Below, one piece after another: positions 46,310 to 58,149 of a DNA stretch of 64,000 nt. Source of the DNA: Calliopum simillimum (lineage: Eukaryota; Arthropoda; Insecta; Diptera; Lauxaniidae); contig OX638372.1 in the NCBI GenBank assembly GCA_951812925.1, positions 86,883,058 through 86,947,057 of the forward strand, read 5' to 3'. The translations under genes and the position numbers were made by a program. Below the pieces are notes generated by a model. That model saw only the letters and a list, made by a program, of their open reading frames with translations, searched no databases and was not told the DNA's origin. The stretch's first letter is position 1. Every line of letters begins with the position of its first letter.

Positions 46310-47050
46310 GCCGCGAGCCATTTTCACAACACTTTTCATTATATTTCGCAAACTGTGAAATCTTTTGGATGAAATTTGGTAGGAAGGTGCCGAACACCTG
46401 GTTCGAAAATGTTCGTAACGCCCACTTTTTGAAAATTTAAGCACGTTGTAACTCGAAAGCTATACAATAGGCCGGGTCGATGAAAAACTGTTTAGAAAAA
46501 CCGCCCCCTATTCGAAAGCTTACTTGGAGCATATCAAGTAAACAAAAATATTTTTTTTTTAGGACCACTCTGAAAACAGCCGAATTCGTCGTTTTTCCAT
46601 AACTTCGGTAGAGGATGTCCGATGTTTAAAAATTGTATGTCGTTGTTAAGGGTTAATTCGGCCTTAATTAGCACTTTCTGGGTAAAGTTTTAATATATTT
46701 TAAAGGAATTTAATTTTATAAATATACGATATACGAACAAGAGAAACTAGATCTCACTAGTCGAAAATTATCTCGGAGGTCCAAACAACATGAGGAAAAT
46801 GTAGGCTTAAGTGAGAACTTTACAACGATATAGGACATCACCTGCCAAAGTTACTTAGTTCTTAGATACTCTCAATGTAAGATTTCAAATAAGGGCGAAT
46901 CTTCCAAACTTTTTTTTGTACAGAGATCGACCCGGCCTACTATACAAGCTATTTTGATAAAATTTGGTACATACATAGGTACCGAAGATGAATACCATAT
47001 ACTAGTCGAAAAGCGAGCATGCTTAATTCATTACGCCCCTTGATAGGCAT
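46310..47050. repeat. GAAATTTGGTA-type repeat, interrupted by a MITE
   Basis: GATGAAATTTGGTAGGAAGG at ~46370, GCCCACTTTTTG, then CTCGAAAGCTATACAA, continue after the inserted element as GCTATTTTGATAAAATTTGG and ACATACATAGGTACC. Similar segments occur at 36-37 and 59.9-60.2 kb. Confidence 0.6.
46468..46939. mobile_element. MITE with perfect 14 bp TIR and 8 bp target duplication (hAT-like)
   Basis: The ends are TAGGCCGGGTCGAT and ATCGACCCGGCCTA, exact inverses. CTATACAA flanks both sides (46460-46467 and 46940-46947), an exact 8 bp duplication. Removing the 472 bp element restores ...AAAGCTATACAAGCTATTTTG, the uninterrupted host-repeat form. The ends match those of 24244-25141. There is no transposase. 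The interior has a T-run and no long arms, unlike the larger relative. Its hAT affiliation is inferred from the duplication length and YARNG-type end. Confidence 0.92.
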
Positions 47051-47399
47051 GTGTCAAACATACATAAATACCATACAATGGTCAAAACGAGGACGTGATA
47101 AGAATATATTTGTGGTTTACTTTCAGAATTATTACGCAAAAATCTATGTATTTTCGACCTTTTCCCAATGGTAAGCACAAAGGTTAAAAGTTTTACATAA
47201 AAAACGCGAACTCTTGTTTGTGTCAAATTTGACCACTGTGCGTTCTACAACAAAAGAAGCCGATGGTCGCTCATACGCAACGAGCTAGAACTTAACGAGT
47301 AGGGTAAAAAGTTGAAACGCAGAGATACAAAATACAAAAACTTGAATGAATTTCAATTCCATAAGATACCAAGAAGCTTTAAATAACAACAAAAAGCGT

Positions 47400-48915
47400 T
47401 GAAGCGAGACAGCCAGCCAACAGCTATGCAAGAGTGAATAAGCAAACTGGGACTGGGAACAGTTGCCGGCAAATGTTGGCCCAAAACAAACTGCAAGTTT
47501 TAGTTTAACTTCAGCTGTCGGGCGATTGTGGTGCGAGCATTTCCATTGTAAACGTGCTGTATAGGATACGCGAAGCGTGCGTGAACCGTGTGGTGCGATG
47601 TATCGCTGAGATACAAAAAAAGTATGTGAATGTGCAAAGATGCAAATTAGTTATTTGCTTAATTTTGATTAAAGAAGACAAAAAAATAAAAAAAAAAAAA
47701 TGTGCTAAAATAATTAACGTAAAAAATTCGGTGCTAAAAGTAATATTTTTCTACAAAAAAAAAAAAAAAAAACTACAACTTACAGATACAAAAGTATCTG
47801 ACTACATTTCAAAGTATCTTTAAATAATTTTATGCAAAAATAGAATGCGAAAAATTTATTAACAACGTGTTATATGCGTTGGTGAAAAGTGTAAAGTGAA
47901 GGAAAACAGCAACGGAATTTGTTTGGCCTTTAAAAGTTTCGTATTGAAATTTTAAATTTAGGCACAGCGAGTTTTTGGCGCGTATCTATTAGATACATAC
48001 ATTCATACACCTACGCGCTAGGGTAGTAAAATAAATTGAGTGCTAAAGAATAGTGAAAATTTCCACTAGCGCTAAGTATTCAAAAATTAAAAGTATCCAA
48101 GCGCTAAAGGTCAAAAAAGCCAATAAAAACTTCAAAGTGTTAAAAAGATATTAAGCCACACACACACATAACACATAAGCCCAATTTAAGCCACTTCCTC
48201 AGCCGGATATTGCGACGGAAATCAAAATACAAAACAAAAACCGTAAAATAATTCTCATTTAGCCAATATCCAGGCATGTAAATGCATTTCACAACAACAA
48301 CACAAAAAATTAAGCCAAAAAACCTTTTTGGCCTAAATATACCACACCGTTACAATAACTGCACTTGACTTGAGCGCGGCGAGCGTCATTAAAAAGAATT
48401 AGGCAAGAAGACAACAACAACAGCAAAAAAGCCAATACAACAACATAAATAGCAGTTAAGCAAAAATGACAACAACAAAAAAGTAATTAAACACGAAAAA
48501 TCCAGCTAAGAAAAAAACAAAAGTCCGAATCCAACCCGCCGCCGTGAAAAATCCAAGTTTTAGCAATAAAGCGCGCGTCTCATTGTCTGTCTTGGCCCTG
48601 AAGTCGCACTCGTCGTCGTCGCCGTTTTTCTTTGGCTCTGGCTATAGACAACAAACACAACAGATAACCAACCTGCCCTATTTTGCGTTTGGCATTTTTA
48701 CAGCTACTTCAATAGAGTATCTTTGTTTGGTTGTTTATTTGTTTTTTTAATTCTACAGATACTTTTGTATTCTTTTTATCTATTTGGCCTTTCGATTCAC
48801 ACTCTGTTTCGTCTGTTGTTGTTGTTGTGCTGTGAAAATTTGAATATTTAAATTTTCAGTGTTTGCTGTATACGAGTACGAGTACTTTTGGATAACACTG
48901 TTGCTGTAAGCGACT
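47400..48915 (+). promoter_or_regulatory. Possible untranslated first exon and promoter region
   Basis: Unlike its surroundings, this stretch has no recognised repeats. It has higher GC patches (GGGCGATTGTGGTGCGAGCA, TCGTCGTCGTCGCC), many CAACAACA/AACAACAGC tracts and short frames, as long fly 5' leaders do. A consensus-like donor CTG|GTATGT lies at 48916. Frames at 47554 and 48544 begin only at GTG or similar and are not supported as proteins. It could be an alternative leader exon of the gene at 38.6-42.7 kb or the start of another gene. Neither TATA nor initiator is certain. Confidence 0.3.
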
Positions 48916-49324
48916 GGTATGTATTTATGTACATATTTACATATGTATATCTAAATAAATATTGTACTATTTATTTTCCAAGTTGACTTTTTTGAAGCAG
49001 CAGGTGCTATAAATAAAATAAATTAAAAATTTATTATTCTTTTATTTTCTCATTTTTTCTCATTTTTCTTTAAATGGCAACTAGCAGCACCCACAATACA
49101 CAATTGATATTCTTAATCCATAATGAATATTACGGTGTTTATTGCATTTTCTCTATTAAAATTTGCATTTGCGACGATTGTGGGTTTCTAAGAATATTTT
49201 CATTGCAAATTGTTTATTTAAAATAAAAATAATTATAAGCAAATATCTTAAGCGAAAAACAAAATTTGTATGGAATTGGCATAGAAAAACTTTATGTTTG
49301 TTTTACTCGTAAAGAATCAGTTTT
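48916..49324. other. AT-rich DNA, no feature
   Basis: Nothing beyond the possible donor at its left edge could be supported. Confidence 0.4.
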
Positions 49325-49525
49325 ATAAAAAATTTTATGAAACATAAAATGCTCAGAATTTTTTAAGGAATACATGTGATTTTTTTCAGAATTGTTTGAC
49401 ACAGTTTAGAGTTTTTAAAAAATTTCTAATACGTCCACAAACTAAAAAACGTTCCGAAGATTTTGAAAAAATACCCTCGTATTCTTTGAAAAATTCTAAG
49501 CATTTTATGTTTTATAAAATTAAAA
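49325..49525. repeat. Hairpin element, diverged copy
   Basis: AAACATAAAATGCTCAGAAT at ~49338 pairs with AATTCTAAGCATTTTATGTT at ~49492, with TTTTTTCAGAATT near the centre. It belongs to the 12.2/35.5 kb hairpin family. Confidence 0.6.
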
Positions 49526-49893
49526 TATTAACTATTTTTTCGACCCGCTACAGAAGGTGCCATGACCTCTTTTCCGAATTCACTTAGCTTTTACTCAGAT
49601 CTTGCACTTGCTACTCTCTGTGTCTGAGTGAAATTTGATTGGATTACCTCAAAAACGTTTCCAGTATAGCATTTTAAATCTTTTGCTTATATGGGAGGTG
49701 CCATGCCCTCTTGTCCGAGGTCGCTTAGTTTTTGCTCAGGGATTGCCTTTACTGTTTTTACTGCCAGAGTGAAATTATGTTGGATGATCTCAAAAAATAT
49801 TTTTAGTATAATACTTTGAAGCATTTGCTTATGTGGGAGGTGCCACAACCTCTTGTTCGATTTCATCTAGCTTTTGCTCAGAGCTTACCCTTA

Positions 49894-50587
49894 CACAGGG
49901 AAAACAACAATGTCAAAAGTGGCAGAAACGTGGTCATTTAAACAACTTTACGACCCAAATTTTGAGCATGGCTCGTTTGTAGCAGTTTTAACAACGCGCG
50001 TTGCTAAATGTGTTTCAACTACGTTTGTGGGTGATTTAACAACGCGCGTTGCTAAATAAAATACAAAAAAAATATTTTTTTTATATTAGTTTTCCTGTCA
50101 AAAACAATGAAACATCAGTTTTTTTTATTTTATTTTTTAATTTTCAATTTTTGCTTTAAATAAATATTTTTTGTTTGGTTTTAGAGAGATTTGAACCTGG
50201 AACATGTGATGTGATAGATGTGGACGTTAACGAACTAAGTCACTGCCATCATTATTGTGAGGTTGACTGAGAGCCTATTTGTTTTGAAATGAGCTTCTAC
50301 CACGTTCGTGAGTGTTTTGACTACGTTTCGTTGCTGATTTGGATTTAACAACGTTTTGTGTTGTTTTAACCACGTTTCGTTGCTGATTTGGATTTAACAA
50401 CGCTTGGCAACCAGCGTTGCTAAATAACTTTCCACTACGTTCGTGAGTGATTTAGCAACGCACCATACAAATATGATCTTGGAGCGTTGTTAAATCCAAA
50501 TCAGCAACGGAACGTTGTTAAAACACTCACAAACGTGGTAAAAACTCATTTAACAACGCAAGTTATGCTTTTTTTCTTCGCTCTGTG
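49894..50587. mobile_element. MITE with CAACG/CGTTG palindromes, TA duplication, nested in copy D
   Basis: TA lies immediately outside each end (49892-49893 and 50588-50589). Deleting the element restores the CCTTATGGTTCTTTA order expected for the unit. The ends are CACAGGGAAAA and, inverted, CACAGAGCGAAGAAAAA. The interior is a mosaic of AACGTTGTTAAA, TTAACAACGCGCGTTGCTAA (twice) and GTTGCTGATTTGGATTTAAC segments in both orientations. The apparent short frames are repeat translations. A fragment lies at 10765-10880. Confidence 0.85.
50181..50272 (-). ncRNA. tRNA-like sequence inside the MITE
   Basis: On minus it reads GATGGCAGTGACTTAGTTCG (A-box-like), ~35 bases, then CCAGGTTCAAATCTC, where GTTCAAATC fits the B-box consensus GWTCRANNC. 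There is no T-run after it, so termination is not obvious. It is likely a tRNA-derived relic and not a working tRNA. Confidence 0.4.
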
Positions 50588-51235
50588 TATGGTTCTTTAT
50601 GTCTGCGTAAAATTTAGTTGGATTATCTCGAAAAACGCTTTCTGTATAGCACTTTGAACCTTTGCTTATATAAGAAGCACCACTCCCACTTGTGCGATTT
50701 CGTCTAGCTTTTGCTCAGAGCTTGTACTTACCGTTTTTAATATTTGTTTGTACTATGGCTGCATTGTGGTGAAAAATACTCCTAAAATTGTATTTTCAAT
50801 ATATTTTTTGCATGGGCAGTAGGCGTGTCCGTGGACCGATTTCACTCATTTTCAATGAGTTGAGCTTACTTTGATAACGGAACCTGTGCACAAAATTTCA
50901 TCGAATTATCTTGCTTATTTTCCCGTGAAAAATATTTCCATAGACAGCCAGCCAGCCTGCTAGACGGACAGACAGACGGAATTGGTTACACAGGCGACGC
51001 TAATCATACCCACCACGTCTCTTTCTCTGCATTACAAACGGAAGGAATATACCCTGGGTGTAGGGTATAAAAATACACTAATGGCAAACAAATATGAAGA
51101 TAGCACACAAAATGGTTTTAGAAGAAATGTGTTAACACTGTGTTAACACGCTGCCGTCTAACACACAGTACTGAGGTATTAATAAATTGTCAAATAAAGG
51201 CAAAAAACGAATTCATTGCTATCAAATAAAAAAAC

Positions 51236-51990
51236 CAGTAAGCATGTTCAAATTTCTGAACTCGACTGCTACTTTAACTTTCAGCTCGGTCACAGTCGCG
51301 ACTCCATTGAAAGACCCCTCTATTTCTTTTCTGCCATCGTTTGGTAATTCCAAGAGAGTAGCACCCTCTTTTGTCTTTCCGACCGACCTGATTGTCACGT
51401 CATACTGCTCTGGTTTCGCAGATTTTTAAAGGTCCTGGAGAACTTCTGCATAGCTTTTACCTGCATTTGATTTCACAAGTACCGCTTCTGGTCGTTTTCA
51501 GACCGTTCTCAGTTTTTTTCTCCTTTCCGCTGTTTTTTCTACTACGTTGGGTGCCTTATTTGTTGAGGGCTCCCTCTTCTAGATATTTTTCGATCAAGTG
51601 TTTGCCCTCCTTTAGAGGGTGTTTTGCTAGCTTTTTCTTTGGCACCTTTTTGTCCTTTTCGGTTGACCGTGTACCATCCATCATCTTATTCTCGTGCCTT
51701 CTTGTTTACATAAGAGGCAGTTGGGCTGCATATAGCCCTTTTCGCACGATCGGCCGTGTCTTCGCCGACTGCTAATGAGATGTACGACTTGACCTTCTCA
51801 GCCGGCATAGTGTCGGCTCACCGTTCTTCTGTGTTCGTTCCGCGTCGTCATCGTTTGGATTTTGGTCGCCTATTACGACGGGCACGCCTTACCTCGGGAA
51901 TATTTGAACATATGCATTGTTTTACGGAGGTATCTCTTTCGGAAACAAAATGGTCAAACAAAATTGTTTCTGTCGGTTTGGCGTAGTTGT
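51236..51990 (-). pseudogene. LINE (R1/I-like) ORF1 fragment
   Basis: On minus, KSYAEVLQDL, then a stop, KSAKPEQYDVTIRSVGKTKE and GATLLELPNDGRKEIEGSFN resemble the middle of ORF1 (Gag-like) proteins of R1/I-type LINEs, ahead of the zinc-knuckle region, which is missing. Further upstream, PAEKVKSYISLAVGEDTADR is readable with breaks. The GC-rich block stands out from its surroundings. The plus-strand frames at 51187-52071 are shadows. Confidence 0.65.
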
Positions 51991-53342
51991 AAATGTAACC
52001 TTTTTGTTCAGATTTTTCTGAAGTATAATTATTATTTTGGCCATAACTGTATATACGTATGTTACTTTTGACTAAGTTAACATATAATTATAATTTTAAA
52101 ATTCGTTTTCTTTTTTTGTTTATGAAATATGTGCGAAAGTGATCAGTCTCTAGACAACAATGCAAGCGGTGGCACTGGGAAGAATTCTTGCGTTGAAAAG
52201 AAAATATTTTTTTTTAAATATACTATACGTCGTATAGTTTAAGAGTTAAAAGAAAGAGTGTTAAAATTATAGGTTTAGTGTTAAATGATAACTTTAAATG
52301 TAGGTTTTCGTATAAGTGAAAAATGTTTCTAAATCATTCGTAGATCTTGCAGTTGAAAAGAAGAAAAGAGATTTTTTGTTTTTATGAAAAATTTAATAAG
52401 TCTGCATCAAATATACCATTTTCTAATTAATAGCAAATTTTGATATAAATCAAATTGTTTTTTTTTTTCAAATTTTGGTGTTTTGAGTTGTCTCACATTT
52501 TCGACAATTTAATAGATCAAATAGAAACTGAAACTAATACAAACACCATATACAATTTGCATATCATTAAATGTTAATTATATAACAATCCATTTTTGAA
52601 CATATCTACAAATGTTTATACAAACTCGTAAACAAAAAAACTCATTTACCGACTTGTGACATAATAAATTAACTACTAATTTCATTTTGAAGTTGATTTT
52701 ATTTTTTACAACATTTGCAGTTCAAATACGCCAGTTGGAATTAATAATTTGTTTTATTTTTAGCTATAACCTTGAAATACATTTTAAAGCCGATTTAAAT
52801 TAATTGTTTTACATTTGCAATAAAGCTGACATATGCAAATACGTAACTGAATAAAAAACATGTAAGGAATGTTCATGTTTTTTTTTACTTAAAGCCTTAC
52901 AAGCTTTCTTGAATAAAAGGTATTAAGAACGTCTTGGGTATGCACTTTTCTATCGTTAAGAACTTTTATTGTTCTTTAAATTTTTTTTTTACTTTTTCAT
53001 TATCGTATCGTATTTCAAATACGAAACAAAGAAATTTTGCAAAAACCATGAAATGGGAGAAGAGGAGAAGTAAATTCTAAACTTTTGAAACCTATACACA
53101 GTGGTTTAGAGTTTAATGTCCAGCTCTATAATGTGGGGACAATATTTCCGCAAACCAGCCTTCCGATACATTTTTTTGCTTTTTTATTTATGTGTATTTT
53201 TGCCTTGTTTTTTGTGTTTTTATTGTTGTTTTACTCAAAAACACTGAACAGTAAGCTCCAACCATCAATGTATTTTCATTGTTGGTAGCTAATAATATTT
53301 CCAGATAATTCTTAAAATCTTTGAACGAAATAGCACTAACTA
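51991..53342. other. AT-rich DNA, no feature
   Basis: No coding, RNA or repeat signal was supported. Frames at 53085-53427 are unremarkable. Confidence 0.45.
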
Positions 53343-53430
53343 AGGACTGTCCTAGAAAAAATTGGCACTTTTGTTTCTTAAGATTTTGATTTACCTGACC
53401 ATGGCGTTGGTCGAGAAATGGGTGCACGGA
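53343..53430 (+). mobile_element. Tc1-like 5' terminus fragment
   Basis: TA followed by AGGACTGTCCTAGAAAAAAT and TTCTTAAGATTTTGATTTAC matches the first ~90 bp of the element at 14708. Resemblance then stops abruptly. Confidence 0.75.
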
Positions 53431-53571
53431 GTAAAATGTATGTCATCGTTTTTACTCCATTAAAGTAATAAGCGCTAAATTTCAAATAAATATAAATTAC
53501 CTTACGTATGAACTATGTATTTGATGGCTCAGTAAATTAATATTTACATATAAAATATAGGCCCGTGCATA

Positions 53572-53600
53572 CGGGGGGTTTTGGAGGTTCAACCCCCCCA
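53572..53600. repeat. G/C hairpin
   Basis: GGGGGGTTTTGGAGGTTCAA then CCCCCC forms an 8 bp GGGGGGTT/AACCCCCC stem around a 10 base loop in otherwise AT-rich DNA. Confidence 0.7.
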
Positions 53601-53799
53601 GGAAGATCTTTTTCCCATAAAAAAGAGTACGGATTTAGTGTACACTGCAAAATTCCTTCGTTTTTGTGTATCTTAAAAACCCAAGAGCAACTCCTGTGCA
53701 TGGTGGTGCTTGATATTTTAGTAAAATTTACTAGGAATAAGTAACACGAACTATATTTTTTCTCTGATTAGTATTTTCAATAGCCGTTGCATAGCCAAA

Positions 53800-55230
53800 G
53801 ATTACCTGTTTGAACTTTTAGGTTAAGATATCTCAATATCCACACTAGATAAAGCAATTTTCGGACCGGACTCGCATTAAGCTTACAAAATATATAGGAA
53901 ATGGCCATTTTTGTTTCTGTTCAATAACAGCGTCCAACACGATTTTGCACAATTGAAAAAACCAATATACTCGGAAAATATGGCTAAAAATAAGTTATAC
54001 GTGTCTTCCAGATTTTCTGGACTAGGTCGAATTTAGGCCATTTTATGAAAAATCTCGGCTTGATGTGGTTTTTGTTTTATTAGGATGTCAAAAATACTTG
54101 GAATGAAGCGTGGGATATCTCATTCACCTTGAGTCAAGGTATAGAAAAAAATTATATCTGGTTTTTCAGTAGACATATATTGCTTTTTAGGCTAAAATAG
54201 ACAAGAGAAACATATTTTTAAAATTTCACCCCACTATAAAACTTTAAAACTACGTTTTGGATGGAACTTGTTGTCCCAAGGTTATAGCAAAATCACATGG
54301 AAAACATTTTTAAAAACATATTAACCCATTGTGTGCTGTTTTTATGGGTCCGTTTGAACCCTTTTCCCAAAAAGTGGGTCAAATTATTACACAAAATCTT
54401 CTGCGGAAAATTTCATTAGGGGTCAGCCGAAGTCAAGAAATGGTTAAAACTTAAGAATAATACGTAAAAAATTGAATTAACATGAAAATTGTGATATTGC
54501 CGATTTTTAGGCTATCGCGATAAAGTTTCGACTTTTTGATGTTCGGCAACTTTTAGTGAAATTTTATAGCAAATATTTCTATGGTATATATTGATTCATT
54601 ATTCCCCGTTTAAGGGGTAATTTTTGTACCTTTTAGAGAAATGGTCAAAAAAATCCCATTTGTGGGGGATGTAGAGGGTTAAAGTCTTAAACAAAAATAT
54701 TCCCCTAAATATCCTGCATTTGAATTCAGAAGATATGATATACCTCAGATGTAAGGATCGCGAAATTTAGTGTGTCAACTCATGTGTTCAAAGACTGATT
54801 AAAAAAAATTTCAACCTGATCCTGAAAATCCGGAAGACACGTATGAATTATTTTTAGCCATATCTTCAGAATATATGATTTTTTTTTCAGTTGTGCAACC
54901 AAAAGTTGAATTTTGTCGGACGGTTTAATTGTTTTAGGTCTGTGATATTAAAAACCTACTCAAAAGAAAAAAAACGTAAGAATATCCCCTTAAGGGGAAT
55001 ACCTTGAATTTTCCGATTATAAGTTAGTAGAAAAGAGCAAACCAATTTTGTGCGTTCTCTATATATCATCAAAAATGGTGATTTTGAACTTTAAGGTTAG
55101 AATATCTCAAAAACCATGCGTGATAGAACAATTTCGAGACTGGATTCGGATTCAGCACCGACAACTACATCGAAAATTACTATTTTTGCTTTGATCTGTT
55201 ATGTTTTTTATTTCAAATGTACCGTTTTTC
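53800..55230. repeat. Large foldback element (~1.4 kb)
   Basis: AATATGGCTAAAAATAAGTT and ACGTGTCTTCCAGATTTTCT at ~53978-54020 pair with AAAATCCGGAAGACACGT and AATTATTTTTAGCCATAT at ~54823-54866. The outer part repeats TTAGGTTA.GATATCTCAA..CC in direct orientation at 53818 and 55079, so it is a mosaic. It shares arms with 2930-3890 and, at its right end (GGATTCGGATTCAGCACCGA), with 1-805. Confidence 0.75.
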
Positions 55231-56895
55231 GACCTCTTCTTAAAAAATGGTAAGCAAACAATTTCAAAAATAGTTTCATTAAGTAGTTTTTGCTTAAAAG
55301 AAGACATAAGTATATGCAATACAATATGAGATTACATTAAACTTGATATAAATTGAGTTCGCGACACCGTATCTACATTATATTCAGAAAGCTTTCTTCA
55401 TTCTCTGGTATATTTCTTAATTTCAAGAAAAGTGTATTATATCAAAATAGACCATATTCCTGGGAATATACGCATATCTTCGGAAAATTAGCAGCTAAGA
55501 TTTTAGGAAAAACAGCTTTATCATCTTAAAAGGCTGTAGAAAAATACTGTGTACCCAAAAACTTGCCACATTTTAGGCTGATAATAAACTGCTTCCTGTA
55601 CGATGTGTTCTATTCAAATATGTAGAGTAAATGTGATCTTTTGTTTATGACTTAAGAACTTAAAATGCCAACGTTCATATAATGCAATTATCAATCTTCA
55701 AGTATTTTTCACTTTTGAATTTGTAAGTGCTCCTGTATCTTTCGTCAAATAATCAAAAATAAAATATTTACATGTTGGCGCCCTACAAAATTTTGTTTGA
55801 CTAAGATACAGTACCTTGTATTTTTGATTTGATTTTACATACGAAATACCAACATACATAATTTTTAAATGGAAAAAAATCCCACCAGACACTGATAAAA
55901 GTGTGTGCTTTATATTTTAGAAAACACAAAAAATCTTTTTCAAAATTATTAAACACAAATTGTAAACATACCCTAAAATAGGGTGCTATTGACAAGTTCA
56001 ATGTTTGCCGTAATTAAATTTAGTTTCTATCTCGATGAACAAGTGCATATGCGTAGAGTTGCCATATTATGTACATTTTTTTTAGCCTTTACTTTGAATA
56101 CAAACTTTCTACATATACTTCCCCAACTTTGAATAATTAAAGGAAAGTCATATGTTTTAAAGTAATTAAACAAAAAAAGTAGTTGTAGCAATTGAAATTT
56201 TCAGATACAAAAAAGACGGATAAATCCTACGGATGGGTGTCTTCATATAAATCAAAAATGTCAATATTGACTGACGTCTCTTGTCAAGTTTTCCATAAGA
56301 AAATTAAAAATCTTCATTAAAATTGCCAATATGTTCATTCCGTTAAGGCAGGAAAAGGTTTTTTTCCCAATTTGAATTTGTCTTTTCTGTTATTCTTTCG
56401 TTATTTTGTTTTTATTTTACTGTAATTTTCGTTGTATGTTTTTAACAGTAAATTACAAATGTTATTTGTCTTCTATTGTTTACGATTCAACACACAAACA
56501 TTTGCAAAAATTATTCATGCTCAGTGACCGTTAAGGCACAGTGACATTTTCTTTTCTCAGTTACCTACCGTAGACATCGGGGAATCATGAAAAGACACAA
56601 AAAGAGAAAAAAACTAATGAAGATCATCACCTTGTCACACATGCCTTCTTCGAACAACATGCTTTAGTCAAAGAAATGCAAAAAAAAACGGTTATTTTCT
56701 TTTCGAATTAATCATAGCGGTCACTTTTCCACTACTTGACACTTGCGTTGTCATTTTTGACGCAATTTTGATATATTGTCCATAATTAAGAGAGCGTGGT
56801 GTACTCGGATCTGTATCTTATAAAAATGTTTTTACTTACACTTTCATTATCATTTTATTTTATATATTTAAATTTCATGTAAAAATATATATTGA
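55231..56895. other. AT-rich DNA, no gene recognised
   Basis: Frames at 55698-56001 on minus are short and have no family resemblance. Confidence 0.45.
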
Positions 56896-57784
56896 ACTAG
56901 TAAGGGTGTAAAATTTGGCCTGGCCAAACAATAAATACCCTACACTGCAGTATTTTTAAAATTTTGCTCTTATGGGAGGTGCTACGCTCTCTTGTCCGGG
57001 TTCACCCAGTTTTTGTCCAGAGCTTGCATTTATAGTTTTTAGTGTCTGATTGAAAAACGTTTTCAGCTATTGCTTATATAGGAGGTGCCACGCCCTCTTG
57101 TCCGAGTTCGTCTAGTTTTAGCTTAGAGCGTGCATTTATAGTCTTAAGTGTTTGATGAAGTTTGGTTGGATTATCTCAAAAAACTCTTTCAGTGCCTATA
57201 GCCTTTTGAAACTTTTGCTTATATGGGAGGTACCACGCCCCCTTGTCCGTTGAGAGCTTTTATTTATGATTCTTAGTGTCTGAGTCGAATTTGGTTTGAA
57301 TATCTCAAAAAACCCTTTCAGTATAGCGTTTTAAAGCTTTTGATTATATGGGAGGTGCCACACCCTCTTGTCCGAATTCGTTCAGTTTTTTTTAGAGCTT
57401 CCGCTTACAATTCTTGGTATTTATGCGTATTTTGGTTGCATTGTCGTGAAAAATACTCCTAAAATTGCATTTTGAATATATTTTTTGTATAGGCGGTAGG
57501 CGTGTCCGTTGACCGATTTCGCTCATTTTCAATCCCCCGAGCTAACTTTGACAGCGGAGGCTGTGCACCAAATTTCATTGAATAATCTTGCTTAGTTTTC
57601 CCAAAAAATGTATTTCCACACACAGCCAGCCAGCCACCCAGCCAGACAGACGGACATGGCTATATCGACTCAGGAGGTGACGCTGATCAAGGATATATAT
57701 ACTTTTCTATATTTGCCACGCCTCCTTCTCTGCGTTACAAACGGAAGGACAAAGTGAATATACCCTGGGTGTAGGGTATAAAAA
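56896..57784 (+). mobile_element. INE-1/DINE-1-like element, copy E (complete)
   Basis: Has both ends (ACTAGTAAGGGTGTA ... GGGTGTAGGGTATAAAA), four internal GGAGGTGCCACGCCC-type units, the GGCGGTAGGCGTGTCCGTTG block, a short CAGC tract and the GACGGACATGGCTATATCGA block. It is 365 bp from copy F in the same orientation. Confidence 0.85.
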
Positions 57785-58149
57785 TCAGCTGAAATGAATA
57801 TAATCATCACAATCCTGGTGATCCGGACTTATCGGGAAGACTACTTAATTTATAGAAAGAAATAGGATTTACCAAAAATGAAACACTTGTGTATGATTGA
57901 TAATGGCTGGAACCAAGATTTGATAAACGAAAATCTAACGATGCATATTGCCGTCAGGACGTCAGGTAGACGCTGAAAGCGATCGAGAAATGGGTTTTGG
58001 TCATATTGGTCTAAATATCAATACTGATGTTGCTCTCTCCTGGGAGAGCTGATCGATTTTCAAAATGTATTGCATTTTATATATTAAGTACCTACTTAGC
58101 TTGAAACAAGTTTTATACTTTGTGACTAAAGTAATGCTTCTAAAAAAAA
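57785..58149. other. Spacer between two INE-1-like copies
   Basis: No feature was recognised. Confidence 0.4.

Larger units (their letters stand above)
49551..51073 (+). mobile_element. INE-1/DINE-1-like element, copy D (start truncated)
   Basis: The ACTAGTAAGGGTGTA start is missing. Internal GGGAGGTGCCA.GCCCTCTTG units, GGGCAGTAGGCGTGTCCGT, a CAGC.AGC tract, GACAGACGG and the ACCCTGGGTGTAGGGTATAA end are present. The GACATGGCTATATCG block is degraded. A 694 bp MITE is inserted in one unit. Confidence 0.75.

Noticed and set aside
47511..47545. Initiator-like TTCAGCTGTC as a transcription start
   Set aside because: No downstream promoter element at the expected +28 to +32 position and no TATA box. 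Too weak to call.
48544..48750. 68-codon frame with a serine tract and hydrophobic end
   Set aside because: No ATG start, and it lies in a probable leader region. Not supported as protein.
51392..51775. 127-codon plus-strand frame
   Set aside because: Shadow of the minus-strand LINE ORF1 remnant, which has recognisable motifs.
53431..53460. Short inverted pair GGAGTAAAA/TTTTTACTCC
   Set aside because: Only a small hairpin next to the truncated Tc1 end, with no further copies of matching structure that could be supported.
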